From NCBI GenBank assembly GCA_029448655.1, contig JACCLO010000005.1, forward strand, positions 1,488,001-1,552,000: a DNA stretch of 64,000 nt, written 5' to 3'. Every line of letters begins with the position of its first letter. Position 1 is the stretch's first letter. Under the pieces are notes generated by a model. The model was not told the origin of the DNA and made no database searches. It saw nothing but the letters and a program-made list of their open reading frames with translations. The translations under genes were made by a program, and so were the position numbers. Below are positions 13,280 to 25,612 of this stretch, one piece after another. The stretch is from Wolfiporia cocos (lineage: Eukaryota; Basidiomycota; Agaricomycetes; Polyporales; Phaeolaceae).

Positions 13280-15048
13280 ATGCGGTTCTCACATTTCTTC
13301 TCGTCGGCGACTGTGCTCGCGCTCATCGCCGCCGTGGCCGCCGACGCCGCCTCCGACGTAATCAACCTCACCTCGGACAACTTCGATGCAGTTGTGAATC
13401 CCTCCTCCCTCATTTTGGTCGAGTTCTTCGCACCATGGTAAGAAGGCACATTCTGAAAGTCTCGGCAGGTAGTCTATAATTATACCTGCACAGGTGTGGG
13501 CACTGCAAGGCCCTCGCGCCCCACTACGAGGAGGCCGCTACCGCGCTTAAAGAGAAAGACGTCAAGCTCGCGAAGGTTGACTGCGTCGACCAGGCGGACT
13601 TGTGCCAGGCCAACGGCATTCAGGGATACCCGTAAGTTGCAAACGCGTCTGCATCTTTGTACAACTAATTAGACAACCCTCAGGACCCTGCGGGTATACC
13701 GCCATGGCGATTACACCGACTACACTGGCCCACGGAAAGCTGACGGTATCATCAGCTACATGACCAAGTACGTGCATAGTGAATGACCACTTGTCTTCTA
13801 TGTTGACCGTCCGCTGCAGGCAATCGCTCCCCGCCGTCACGGATGTGACCCCCGCCAACTTTGAGGAATTCACCAAGGCCGACAGGATCGTCGCCGTCGC
13901 GTTCCTCACCTCGCCAGCCAACGCGCCTGGCCCCGAGTTCATCAAGACGGCAAACAAGCACCGGGATGACTACCTCTTCGGCGCATCCGCAGATCCCGCT
14001 GTCGCGGACGCTGCAGGCATCACTCCGCCAGCAATCGTGCTCTACCGCTCCTTCGATGAACCCACGACCGAGTACCCGTACCCCGTCGGCTCTGCGAAGT
14101 CGCAGGACATCGAGGCGTGGATCAAGGAGCTCTCAATCCCGATCATCGACGAGGTGAACACAGAGAACTACCAGACGTACGCGCAAAGCGGGAAGCCGCT
14201 CGCGTACCTCTTCGTTGACCCAACGGATGCGCGCCGCGAGGAGTACCTCGCCGCTCTGCAGCCTGTTGCTTCCAAGTGGAAGCACAACCTCAACTTCGTG
14301 TGGATTGACGCGATCAGGTTCGGCGACCACGCGAAGGCGTTGAACCTGAACGAGCCCAAGTGGCCCAGCTTCGTCATCCAGGACATCCGGAAGCAGCTCA
14401 AATACCCATACGACCAGTCCCAAGAGGTCACTGCGGAAGAGGTGGACAAGATGGTCGCGCAATACGTTGACGGGAAGCTTCAGCCACAGCTCAAGAGCCA
14501 GCCGGTTCCCGAGACTCAGGACGAGAGTGTATTCAACCTCGTTAGCAAACAATTCGAGGATGTTGTATTTGACGATGACAAGGATGTCTTCGTCGAGTTC
14601 TACGCTAGCTGGTATGGGTTTTCGTCTGATGCTGCTGACATGTGTTTCTCATTCCTCCCAGGTGCGGTCATTGCAAGCGCCTCAAGCCCACTTGGGACTC
14701 CCTCGGCGACCGCTACGCTGATGTCAAGGACCGCATTGTCATGTAAGTAGCTCTCAGTATGCAGCGGCTCTCCTCATACTGATGTATGGGCACAGTGCAA
14801 AGATGGAAGCACAGGAGAACGATCTCCCGCCATCGGTGCCATTCCGCGTTGCGGGCTTCCCGACCCTCAAGTTCAAGCAAGCAGGATCGCGTGAGTTCAT
14901 CGACTACAACGGTGATCGCTCGCTCGAGAGTCTTGTTGCGTTCGTCGAGGAGAACGCGAGGAACCCTCTCGACCCCAAGATCCCCTTCAAAACGAAGAAC
15001 GACACGCAGGCGCAACCTGAGACGTACGAGCACCACGATGAGCTGTAG
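13280..15048 (+). CDS. PDI1: Protein disulfide isomerase, ER lumen
   Basis: This enzyme oxidises and isomerises disulfide bonds of secretory proteins in the ER. Six exons (13280-13437, 13494-13631, 13684-13767, 13820-14611, 14662-14742, 14796-15048) give 501 aa, the usual length. It has an N-terminal signal peptide ([21 protein letters not shown]), a first thioredoxin domain with CGHC at about residues 54-57, two non-catalytic thioredoxin-like domains (b and b'), a second active domain with CGHC at about 392-395, and a C-terminal HDEL retrieval signal. Both active-site tryptophan codons (WCGHC) are split by an intron at the same position, TG|G, consistent with duplication of an ancestral intron-bearing domain. 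Confidence 0.97.
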
Positions 15049-15377
15049 TTCGCTTTCTAGGCAGTTTGATGGACATTGGCAATCAGCTGTTGTTGTATTA
15101 CCTGCTTTCTTAATATGGTATACCTCATATTCTTGCTCTGACCGTTGCCAGTGTTGTCGCCACTCCACTGAATGATAGTGCACACCAACGGAGCCAGGTT
15201 CCGCAACAGTACATTGTGAAGTGGTTTGCGCAGTCTAGTCATTACAACAGTGCGACCAATTCAGCGATATGCAGAAGGCAGGCATCACCGACACGAGGGA
15301 GAACATGATCCGCAGGAGAGAGAAAGCAGACGAGGGAATGGCGAAGAGGCGTAAGATGTGGAGGGAAGCACTAGCAC
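15049..15377. other. Convergent intergenic region PDI1 / TCTP
   Basis: This 329-bp gap holds the two 3' UTRs. I see no further gene, repeat or strong hairpin. Confidence 0.5.
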
Positions 15378-16103
15378 TTAGAGCTTGATCTCCTTAAGAC
15401 CATCCTTCCAGAAAGTGAAGTAGGCTGTGAAACGTATGTGAGAAGAAATTAATTGAGGACAAGGGCAAACCTACGAGTGATACCGTCCTCACGGTAGTTG
15501 AGGAGGGCGACCATGCCATCGGGGTTCATCGACTCGCCAGTGTAGAACTCGTAGTCCTTGAAGTTGGCGACGAGCTTCTTCGCGAACGCCTGCGCGCCCT
15601 TCTCGAACGCCTCAACACGGTCAGGGTTCGTCTCCTGCAGAGAGGTCTTGACCGCCTTCATGTAGCCCTGCATCACCCCCAGAGAGTTAGTCGTAAAGCG
15701 CGAACTCCAAGTCGGTGGCGCAAGTGCACACCTTGAGATACGTAAGGAAGGACTTCTTGTCGAATTGCGTCGACTGAAGACGGAAAGAGTAGACGACGTT
15801 GTTGACCTGGGTCGCACCATCCTCGAGCGCCTCGTCCTGCTCCTCAGAGGAGGGGTTGGCACCTGGAGGCCTACTGTTCAGTTGCGATCAGACGCGTAAT
15901 GGTGGATACGCACCGATGTCGACATCGGCACCGGCTTTGACCGTGATCAATGAGCAGTCGACCTCGTACACGATGCCGTCGACCTCCTTACTGCTCACCG
16001 TACGAAATCAGAGGAGTCGGCGCACGAAGGAGATACTGGCTTACATGGGGAAGGCGTCCGAGAACATCTCGTCGCCGCTGAGGACATCGGAGTAGAGCAA
16101 CAT
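15378..16103 (-). CDS. TMA19: Translationally controlled tumour protein (TCTP)
   Basis: TCTP is a small conserved cytoplasmic protein associated with ribosomes and stress responses. Translation from the ATG at 16103 gives MLLYSDVLSGDEMFSDAFP, then KEVDGIVYEVDCSLI, then the long conserved stretch with YLKGYMKAVKTSLQETNPDRV, and ends FWKDGLKEIKL at the TAA at 15378-15380. It is interrupted by several introns (near 16045-15990, 15915-15868, 15730-15675 and 15470-15430). Length is about 168 aa, normal for the family. It shares a 228-bp divergent promoter region with UTP15. Confidence 0.95.
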
Positions 16104-16331
16104 AGTTTTTGGGTAGGAAAGGAGAGAGAGGGCTACAAGCGAAGGAGAGAAGTATCGTACACAGCTTAGCAGAAAAACGCGTTTTAATTCGGGGATCTAT
16201 CGATCTATCGATCACGTGTCTCGCGTCGAAAATCTTGACTTCCTCTTTCGGAACGATCGAGCCTCGTCCGCTGCTCCGGCACTGTGTTGCGAATGTCTTG
16301 ACCGTGGCCCTCTCATTCTCGCAAAATTACT

Positions 16332-18176
16332 ATGGAATACCAGCCCGTCGTCGTCGCAAAGCACGCACGCCCAGCGGCGACAAAGCATAGTTCGGAGTCT
16401 AGATATTGGCGACAATTTAAGCACCCGGTGTTCATCAAAGAATACGCACCAGTTACATCAGTACATTTCTCTCCCACCAAGCCACACAGATATGCTGTCA
16501 CTGCCGCCACACGCGTGCAAATATATGCACCGAGGACCCAAAAAGTAACCAAGACAATCTCTAGGTTTAAAGATGTTGCACGGAGTGGCTGTATTCGAGG
16601 GGATGGAAAGCTGGTAGTAGCGGGCGATGACACAGGTCTCATCCAGGTAAGTAATTCATCTTGCTATGTGACAGCCCTGCACGCAACATCTGGCTTCCTA
16701 TGGACGGCTGAAAGCTAAAAGCTCGAACATAGGTGTTTGATGTAAACTCCCGTGCCATCCTTCGAACACTAGACTCGCACAAACAGCCCGTTCATGTTAC
16801 GAAATTCTCCTCCCTTGATCACACGCAAGTCCTCTCATGCTCTGATGACACCACGGTTAAGCTCTGGGATGTCCCCTCCCAGGCGTGCATTTCCACCTTT
16901 ACCGACCACACCGATTATGTCCGCTCTGGGCAGGTTTCTACCTCCAACCCCCACCTCATCCTCACAGGCTCGTACGACTCCACTGTCCGACTATTCGACT
17001 CTCGCACCGGCGTGTGCGAGATGCTGATGGGCGGCAGCACCGGCGAGGGCGGTGGGCGGAATACCGCACCTGTTGAGCAGGTCCTGATGTTCCCTTCCGG
17101 GACGATCGCGCTTTCGTCTGCGGGCCCCATCCTGCGTGTATGGGACCTTGTCGCAGGAGGGCGGTGTACGCGTGCTCTCTCAAATCACCAGAAGACCGTC
17201 ACCGCTATGGCATTTGACTCCAAAGCTAGCCGACTGCTCACGGGTGGTCTTGACCAGATGGTCAAAGTGTACGACGTGAGCACGTACAAGGTTGTGCATA
17301 CTATGCGATACCCAGCTCCCATTCTCTGTCTTGCAGTCTCGGTGCGTCTCATTTATGGACATAGTCTCAGGCATAAGTTGATTCAACCTACTATAGCCAG
17401 ATGAGACGCATATTGCAGCAGGTATGACTGACGGCACCCTCTCTGTACGTCGGCGACAACCCAAGGCTTCCGAGTTTACCGCCACCGATCTGCTGTCCTC
17501 TGCCACGCTCCGCTCACGCGCGTACGAATCGGTCCTTGGCGGACTCCTGCCCGCTGTAGGCCATGGTCGCGTGCGGGAGAAAAAGAAGTCGAAACCAGTC
17601 GGCGACGTCAATGAGTTCAGGGTGGAGAGCAGACGCAAAAAGCGTCTGAGGGAGTACGACAGGATGCTGAAAGAGTTCAATTACTCAGCTGCGCTAGACT
17701 CGGTGCTCAGGAAGGTTCGTCTACCTCATGGTGGTTACTTGACGCGCACAATCAACTGACATTGTACTGCCCGTGGTTAGCAAGTGCCACCTACAACCAT
17801 GTTCTCGCTGATTCAAGAATTGATCCACCGGGATGGCCTACGAACTGCGCTCGCTGGGCGTGATGATGTTCTCCTGGAGCCTGTTCTTCATCTACTTCTC
17901 AAGCACGTAGCGGACCCACGCTTTGGCGAACTGGTCTGCGATGTTGCTACCGTGGTCATTGGTTCGTCGTGTGACACTACCAGCGCAGCGATGACACTAA
18001 CTGCAGCATCAGACATGTACAGTCCAGTACTGGGTCAGTCACCCCTCATCGACACCCTCTTCGCCCGCCTGCAGAAAAAGGTCGCTGCCGAGCTTCGGTT
18101 CCAGCAAGAACTCGTCAAGACCAAGGGTGCCCTAGACATGCTCCTCTCTACCGCTGCTCTCCTTGCTGTCTCGTAG
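16332..18176 (+). CDS. UTP15: UTP15, U3 snoRNP / t-UTP subunit (WD40)
   Basis: Utp15 is a nucleolar component of the small-subunit processome (t-UTP subcomplex), needed for pre-18S rRNA processing and rDNA transcription. Exons 16332-16646, 16733-17341, 17397-17714 and 17781-18176 give 545 aa. The N-terminus (YWRQFKHPVFIKEYAPVTS) is family-typical. WD40 repeats follow (for example VLSCSDDTTVKLWD, LILTGSYDSTVRLFD, RLLTGGLDQMVKVYD), then the UTP15 C-terminal domain (KKRLREYDRMLKEFNYSAALD and LIQELIHRDGLRTALAGRD). No damage is visible. Confidence 0.95.
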
Positions 18177-18283
18177 TCATCTTGCTATTCACGCGTCTTG
18201 CATTCCGTTTTATACAATGAGACTTCCGCCACAGCACAGCGTACATGAAGGGTACAGTACAGCGCATTGGTACATGAACAGCA

Positions 18284-20700
18284 TCAGCACCCCTCAAGAA
18301 ACGCTATCAGGTTGCGCAAGATCTCTTTGCGCGACGGAGAGTCGTCGTCTGGCGCGGTCTGCTCCTCCTCGTCGATGTTGTCGTGGTAGATCTGCAGCGT
18401 ACTAATGATGTCTTTGAGGGAACGGCTTCTCCTGCCAAGCATTTGCTGGGCGTGAGCTCGGATCTGCATCGGGAACGTCAGTCACGTTCGAGGGATACAA
18501 AGTCAAGACGTACGCCGTCGTCCTCCATGACTATCCATGCAAGGATGTAGTCGACTGTCTGCAGCGTGAATAGCCCGCCATCTAGCCGCCGGAGATACCA
18601 TAGGTCTTCTTCCTCAGGCCCGATCTCCTCACCCTCTGCGAGAAGCTCCTGATATCCGAAATCAGAGTCCACAACACACCTACAATACAGGTGGAAGTAC
18701 CTGTTTCTCGGCATCAATTTCCTTGTCCACTATTTTCAAGCGCCCCTGTGCTGCATCTCTGATCTCCAAGAGCTTCTCGGTTTTCTCGTAGCTGTTTTCC
18801 ACGAACTTGGCCAGAAGCCGTATCCGTGCGGGTGAGTCAGAAGGCAAGTTCGAGAACAGTGAGGAGACAATGCCGAGAGTATGTGATGTATCCTCCGAAG
18901 CTGGCGCCGATGCATGAGCTTTTTGTTTTTTGGGCGGCTACACTCGCGTATCAGTGAATGAGCTCAAGACATACAGGAGATTGCATACCTTGCCCATAAA
19001 TGCAGAGAACAGTGTCTTCAGTCCCAGCGCCTCGACGAAGACTTCGCATGCAGCTGTACCTGCGGGGCCAGACATTGCATAGTCAAGCACCTTAATTGAC
19101 CGAGAACGTGACTGCATCTTCTCTCTAAAGGTCGATGTATCAGCATCATCTCTGCATCGACATGACAAAGACGCACTTAATCATGAGCACCATAAGGTCG
19201 ACACCCTCGGAATCAAGGAACGATTTCTTGATCTCGGGCTCAGCGAGCGCAGAGCACAAAGAGTCAAAAATGTTATCCATAAACTCCGTCTGATCTGCAT
19301 CCACAGGATCGCGCCGGCGATATTGCTATTCGTTGCACCAGTGAGTTGTTTGACTGTGCAACATGGCGAGCTCTGACTTACCGATAGAATTTTCAAGAGG
19401 GCCTCTACGCCGTCCTGCTTCCCAAGCTCTAACCGGTTAGGCCGGTTGTTTTGCAATAGAATTGACAAGAGTTCCGCTGCATAGCCCCGGTTTTCATCAT
19501 ACGTCTTCGACTGTATCCGCTCAATGATCCACTTGAGAATGCTCGTTTTCGCCACTAGCTGTGGCGCATAGTCCGAGTTCACCCCGATGATGTTTTCAAA
19601 TATACCTGTACACAATAAATTAGAGATAATATGTTATCCGAGATGGTAGATAGTACCCAAGATGTGGAACACGCCCTGCCTGTCGGACTCCTCGGCCTCG
19701 TTCAAACGACCGAGATTGTCTACCAGCAGCTCGAATATCGAGTTCGCCATCTACCCCACGCAATTAGCACACGCCGCCACTCACGCGCTCAGCAGACAGA
19801 CCTACCAGGCCCTCGACGAGCATCTTCAGGGCCTCCTCGCGAGTCCCCTCGCCCTCCTCATCCTCTTCGATCTCGTTTCCGGCCTCTTCGTCCGTCAGTT
19901 CGTGCACAACCTCCACAATGTCGATGGCGATGTCGGCGTTTTCGTGGCTCAAAAGACCAACGAGGCGCGCGAGTGCATCGCTCTTCACGAGTTCGGGATA
20001 GGCAATGAGCGGGACTTGGGCGAGTGGAAGGAGTGCTTTGATGGCAGCATCGAGGTCGGCCTCGGAGTCAATAAATCTGAGTTAAGCATTAGACATCACA
20101 GTAGCCCTGTTTCGTCTCAAACATACTTTGTGGGGTCATCTGGATACTTGGACCGTTGGTCTTGGTTTTTGTTCGCCGCGCGCTCGAACCGCAGGAGCAA
20201 TCGTTTGACCCCCGGCAGTGACAGCTCCTCCAACTAATCTTCCTGTCAGCAGATACACGGATTCAAAAGCAGTATGCATACATCTTCCCGGGCCTCTTCC
20301 CCACCATCCTTGTCGAATATGTTGAGGATGTCCTTCTGCTCTTGCGTCAGGCCGCCTCCGAAGAACCGACCCTCGTCATCTTCCTCAGCGAAATAGTCAG
20401 CATCTCCTCCCGGTGCAAACTCCGCGCCCATGGACGCGTCCTCGTCCTCCTCGTCTTCCACGGTCACTGCACGCGACTTTCCCTTGTTAGCCGTGCCATT
20501 AGCAGGGACGGCAGGGCTTGGTGCGGGGGACGTCTCGGAATCCATCCTCATGCGCTTCAGCATTTCGGGAGTAGGGTTGTCGGGCATGCGTCTCTTGTTG
20601 CTCCCCGCTGGGAGCTTGGGCACCTACAGGAGCCGTAAACGAGCTGATCCGTAGGACCGTGACAGTGTATCCTCACCTTGAACAGTTTGTCGATATCCAT
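18284..20700 (-). CDS. CTNNBL1: Beta-catenin-like protein 1 (ARM-repeat spliceosome-associated protein)
   Basis: CTNNBL1 is an armadillo-repeat nuclear protein associated with the Prp19/CDC5L spliceosomal complex. The start is ATG at 20700 (MDIDKLFKVPKLPAG) and the end is FLEGC at 18284. An acidic, charged N-terminus (about residues 1-100) with a basic putative nuclear signal (NKRRMPDNPTPEMLKRMRMD) precedes the conserved helical body: FIDSEADLDAAIKALLPLAQ, LLSHENADIAIDIVEVVHELTDEE, QLVAKTSILKWIIERIQSKTYDENR, DLWYLRRLDGGLFTLQTVDYILAW. About eight exons with short introns cover 2.4 kb. The predicted product is about 600 aa, close to the family length. It is convergent with UTP15 (107 bp between stops) and divergent with COQ6. 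Confidence 0.93.
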
Positions 20701-20890
20701 AGCGTTGTATTGAGCGCTCGCCACCCAAAGTCAGTCAGCTTGTAGCAGTGAGACGCAAGGGATCAAGACCGGAGGGAGAAGGCGAGCAGACAGTGTGCAA
20801 TGCGTAACAGGACTCGGAGTCGGAGAGTGGTGGAGGAAGCTGATCACGAGCACGACGCGTCCATATTGCCGCCGGTTCGCCGAATGGTAG

Positions 20891-22898
20891 ATGGCTCCTG
20901 CGACTATGTCTCTCCGAGCCGCGAAAATAAGGACGACAGCGTGTCCAGCATTGCGAAAGCATGCATACAACAAAAGGCAGCTCTCAACCACTGTCCCACA
21001 CGAAGAGCGCGACGTGGTGATCGTCGGTGGCGGGCCTGCTGGACTGGCACTTGCGAGTGCACTTGGTGCGCACTATAGCATTCACGCACCGATACCGTTG
21101 CCGAGGGATCGCTTATAGGCTCATCAAAGCTCGTCAAGGACAATGTACGCATAACGCTTGTGGAAGCAGGCGACTTGTCCAAAATCCGCGAATGGGTCCC
21201 GCCCTCAGGCGGTTTCTCGAACCGGGTTAGCTCAATCACGAACGCGTCGCGAGCGTTCTTGGCCGGTGAGCTCACCCTGCGAACAGGAGAATAATGCGTT
21301 TCTCACCCCGGAGACGGGGCCGTAAGAAATTGGTGCATGGGCGCACGTCGAGGAGAACCGGACCATGCCCGTAGAGGAGATGCAAGTGAGTGCCAATGCA
21401 CATTGCATACATTGCCTCACACTCTAATATTTCCAAGGTATGGGATGGCATCTCGGATGCACGCATTGCATTTTCTGCCTCGGACGCCACGTTTGGAACG
21501 CCGAGTGCGCAGACGGAGATGGCTCGTCTTACCGAGAACCTCAACCTTCAGCGTGCCCTCTTGCGCCATCTCTCGGGATTGCCATCAGTGGAGCTAGCCG
21601 ACAAGGTCAAAGTGAACTCCATCTACAGGGAAGAACGCGAGCAGGGAAGCGGCTGGCCCCTTGTCCAACTGTCCAATGGCCGTGTCCTCCGTGCTCGATT
21701 GCTGGTACGCGTCTGTCGCACAATGACTTACACGTACTCAGCGTTCTCTAGGTAGGCGCAGATGGGTTCAACTCACCAGTGCGCACATACGCAGGAATCC
21801 AGTCCTACGGCTGGGCGTATGACACGCAGGCCATTGTGGCGACACTGTTCCACCATCCCCGCACGCCTTTCGAGCCACAAAACACCGTGGCGTACCAGCG
21901 TTTTCTTCCCACTGGACCCATCGCATTCCTTCCCCTATCTTCGGAAGCCTCTTCGCTCGTATGGTCGACGAAGCCCCCGCTGGCGAAGGCCCTGGTGGCA
22001 TCGGATCCTGCAGTCCTAACCAGCATGATAAACGCTGCATTCCGCCTCCCTGAAGTCTCGCTACGCTACCTCCACAAGCAAATCCTAGAAGCGAGCGAAT
22101 CAGATGCGCCGCTGACCCCTTCGCAAGTGAACGAGGAGATCGCTTGGCGGGAGCGCTCGCACGGCCTCGATCCGCATTCTGCATATTCTGTGACTACGAT
22201 GTCGCAGACAGCAGCAGGAGGCGTCCCCCCTGCAGACGCGGCTGCCCTGCCGCCGTTCGTGACGTCCGTCCAGCCGGGTACTGTGGCATGTTTCCCTCTA
22301 CGTTACAACCACGCAGATATGTACATTGGCGAGGGTCGCGGCGCGCGTACTGTGCTCGTCGGTGATGCGGCGCATACAGTACACCCACTCGCGGGTCAGG
22401 GGCTGAACATGGGGTTGGCTGACGTCGAGGCGCTCTCGCGTTGCATCGAGAACGCACTCCGAGTTGGTGGTGACATTGGTCAGTGTTTGCAAACAACCAC
22501 TCGACTCCCAAGTTAACAGATCAACAGGTTTGTACACTTCATTGGCTCCCTATGCGCGAGAGCGCTACCTCGAGAACCACAAGATCATGGCGGCGGTGGA
22601 TAAGTTGCATAAGCTATACGCGCTTACGTCTGAGCCAGTCGTCTGGGCGCGCTCAGTAGGCTTGGAAGTGTTGAACGAGCTCGACACAGTCAAGGCGGCA
22701 ATTATGATGTCTGCTGGGAGCACATCACGCATGAAAACAGACCCGCAAGCATTGGGCTGGAGCGTTGCTGCAAACGGCATCGAGAATCTCGCAAGAGGGA
22801 TTAGCACGGCTAGAAATGTAGCTGAGGGAGTCACCGGTCTCGTAGGCGCTGGCGTACAGGGTTTACTGAGGCAGATCTCAAAATCTGGTCGCAACTGA
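20891..22898 (+). CDS. COQ6: Ubiquinone biosynthesis flavin monooxygenase COQ6
   Basis: Coq6 is a mitochondrial FAD-dependent monooxygenase that hydroxylates the polyprenylated ring during coenzyme Q synthesis. The Arg/Lys-rich, acid-poor N-terminus looks like a mitochondrial presequence. The FAD dinucleotide-binding motif VVIVGGGPAGLALASALG follows, then the second FAD motif LLVGADGFNSPVR (split by the intron near 21700-21752), and the C-terminal GD motif VLVGDAAHTVHPLAGQGLNMG. The conserved C-terminal helix region (YARERYLENHKIMAAVDKLHKLY) follows the last intron. ATG 20891 (MAPATMSLRAAKIR) is the first in-frame start; the internal ATG at 20906 is also possible. About six introns of roughly 50-60 nt are present. 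Confidence 0.93.
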
Positions 22899-23282
22899 CA
22901 CCCTTTCTGCATAGCGGTCATGCTATTGTACACTAATGCAGCTGATTGTGATCGCCGCAGTATACACAGCAACCATCGTTTATGTACTTACACAGGAGAG
23001 TGATGCAGAAGACAAGAACTGTATGCCACTTACCAAAATTCACGACTGCAACGATCACCAGGTGTCAGGAGAATCTGCAGTGCCAGAAGAGAGTATAATA
23101 ACTGATCGGCCATCAGGGAATCATACACTAACCGTTCTCAATTTACAGCTCTCCGTGCATTACAAGACATATGTAGCGTGACGGAGGGTATTGTGAGTCC
23201 GCACACATCTTGACGAGGAAGCAACGTACACCTCAGTTAGCCCCTCTGCTCTAATCAGTACCAGTGCTCGATGGAAAGCCCT
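22899..23282. other. Convergent intergenic region COQ6 / RBM42-like
   Basis: This 384-bp gap contains the 3' UTRs of both flanking genes. I see no further gene or repeat. Confidence 0.5.
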
Positions 23283-24093
23283 CTAGTAAGGCTTGTGGCG
23301 GTTCTTCTTGAGTTCCTTCTCAAGCTGCTTGGCCTTGCGGTGGCCGATTTCAACAGGGCTGACGTTGTTGTCAGCCTTCTTGAGCTTTACAGGCCTATTG
23401 CCGACGTATTTGCCTAGAGTAGACGTTATTCTCTAGAACACTGCAATCTGAATGCGACGATGTACCATCCATTTCCTTCCATGCTTTCAAGAAATCTTCA
23501 GGGTCGGAGAAGGCGACAAACCCGTACTTCGCCTGACAAATAACGTCGGTTATCCACGCCAGTGTTGTATGACACACAAACATACCTTTCCGCTCAATCT
23601 GTCACGAATGACTCTTGCTTTCTGGAAAGACGTGTACTGATTGAACGCATTGGCTAAGACATCGTCTGACACATCGTTACTGAGGTCACCGACAAACAGA
23701 CGGAACCATGCTATATTGCAACAATGAGGCATGTGTCATGTGCGCGAACGCATGCTACTCACATGGGTTCCACTCCAGCAACGTTTGATCCTCCCAGACC
23801 TTTCCCGCGCCCTTGCGCAGCACGGTCGTCCTCTTGCCACCCTTCGCGAGCTTACCGCCTGCACCGCCGCGCTTATCAATCATTGCGCCAGGAACATAAA
23901 CACTCTGCTGTGCCAAGATTCCGACATCGTACTCGTATGCATTGGCGGGTACAGGCGCGCTGTGAGCAGATGAGGACGCCCCAGGAATGGGGTACATGGG
24001 CCCCTGGTAAGGCTGGTGGTACGGGTTAATGTCAGCAGCCTGTTGCTGCTGCTGGTAGTGCTGGTAGTAGTTGTGTGCAGAGTATGGATCCAT
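23283..24093 (-). CDS. RBM42: RBM42-like RRM protein
   Basis: Single-RRM RNA-binding protein. The start is ATG at 24093 (MDPYSAHNYYQHYQQQQQ). The first ~100 residues are Gln/Tyr/Pro-rich and low complexity, followed by a basic linker (KRTTVLRKGAGKVWEDQTLLEWNP) that is highly typical of RBM42 relatives. The RRM has RNP2 RLFVGDL and RNP1 YGFVAF, with VSDDVLANAF and FQKARVIRD between them. It ends with GNRPVKLKKAD and a basic tail NRHKPY. Introns fall near 23750-23710, 23580-23535, 23465-23412 and possibly others. RBM42 proteins bind mRNA and are linked to splicing and stress granules; the role here is inferred from family only. Confidence 0.88.
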
Positions 24094-24485
24094 GCTGGGC
24101 AATTAGCAGACGGTGGGGCAAGACGAGCGGGTTGGTCACTGGCAACTCAGTCAAGGTGGTCGTGGTCGCGGAAGACGTGCAAGCTTACGTTGTAAGCGCT
24201 AGGGTATGGGGAGACACCTCCATTTTGGGAAGCTCAGTGTTTACGTAATTGAATTTCCCGAATCGGCGGCCAATCTTGAAGTGTGAGTACTCGTCGCCAC
24301 CAACGTTCCCCAGCCCCTCCTCAAGGTCAGTATCGTCCTGCAATCCTGCTGGGTGCGGTGTATCATGCTGCTTTTGGGCTCCTGCTGCTCGAGGAAGTGA
24401 AAACCCGAAGAAGACTTGATGGATGCGCCCCACCCGCTTTGGATGATGTGCTCTCCAAACCGCCTGCTCACTGAAGTCCCCGCAG
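24094..24485. promoter_or_regulatory. Divergent promoter region RBM42-like / RPL5
   Basis: This 392-bp gap lies between divergent start codons. A ribosomal-protein promoter is expected on the right side, but I could not identify a specific core element. A short ORF covering part of it (24185-24598, minus) overlaps the RPL5 start antisense and is not credible. Confidence 0.45.
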
Positions 24486-25612
24486 ATGCCATTCGTCAAG
24501 AAGGTCAAGTCGGACGCGTACTTCTCGCGGTTCCAGGTCAAGTACCGCCGCCGGAGAGAGGGCAAGACTGACTGTACGTCTCGTAACTCTGGGGTCATAT
24601 TCCGTGCTCACAGCTTGCTCAGACTACGCCCGCAAGCGGCTTGTTACTCAGGCGAAGAACAAATAGTATGTCACACATGTTATACTCTAGAATTTGGCTG
24701 ACCTTTCTCTTCAGCAACGCGCCGAAGTACCGCCTTGTTGTCCGCTTCACCAACAAGGAGGTGATCGTCCAGATCATCTACGCCCGTCTTCAGGGTGACT
24801 TCGTCCTCTGTGCCGCGCGCTCGAAGGAGCTGCCACGATACGGCATTAACCACGGTCTCACTAACTGGACTGCTGGTATGTAAGGCTCAATTTCGGTGTC
24901 TGTCAGAAATCTCAGTTCGACCACAGCGTATGCCACTGGTCTCCTCTGCGCCCGCCGTGCCTTGACGAAGCTCGGTCTCGCCGACAAGTACGAAGGTGTT
25001 GCGGAGCCTGACGGCACGATCTCCCTGACTGAGACGATTGAGGGCGACGACGTGCCCCGGCCATTCAAGTGCTACCTTGATGTCGGTCTCAAGCGCACGT
25101 CGACCGGTTCGCGTGTGTTCGGTGCCCTCAAGGGTGCAAGCGACGGTGGAATCTACATCCCCCACAACGAGAAGCGCTTCCCTGGCTACGACCCAGAGGC
25201 CAAGGAGCTGGACGCGGAGGTCCTGAAGAAGTACATCTTCGGTGGTCACGTTGCGGAGTACATGGAGTCGCTTGAAGAGGAGGACGATGAGCGGTCAGTG
25301 CTTACTACAGCTTTGCAGCTGCAGAAGTACTGAATACGTTTGTTTTGCAGCTTCAAGAAGCAGTTCTCGACTTACCTTGCTGACGGCATCGGCTCTGAGG
25401 ACATTGAGGAGATCTACACGAATGCCTACGCTGCCATTCGTGAAGACCCCACCTTCACGCCCACTGAGAAGACGACCGACTGGAAGGCGGAGAGCCAGAA
25501 GTACAGGTCTTCCAAGCTCACCCTCGAAGAGCGCAGGGCACGCATCCAGGCCAAGATCGAGGCCTTCCAGGCGAACGGTGGTGCCGAGGAGGCGGAGGAG
25601 GACGAGGAGTAG
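24486..25612 (+). CDS. RPL5: 60S ribosomal protein L5 (uL18)
   Basis: uL18 binds 5S rRNA and forms the central protuberance of the large subunit. Translation gives [29 protein letters not shown], then [48 protein letters not shown] and [10 protein letters not shown], with a C-terminus having a charged coil and the acidic end EEAEEDEE. Introns lie near 24572-24621, 24664-24714, 24876-24927 and 25294-25350. Length is about 300 aa, as expected. Third-position C/G preference is strong, consistent with high expression. Confidence 0.97.
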
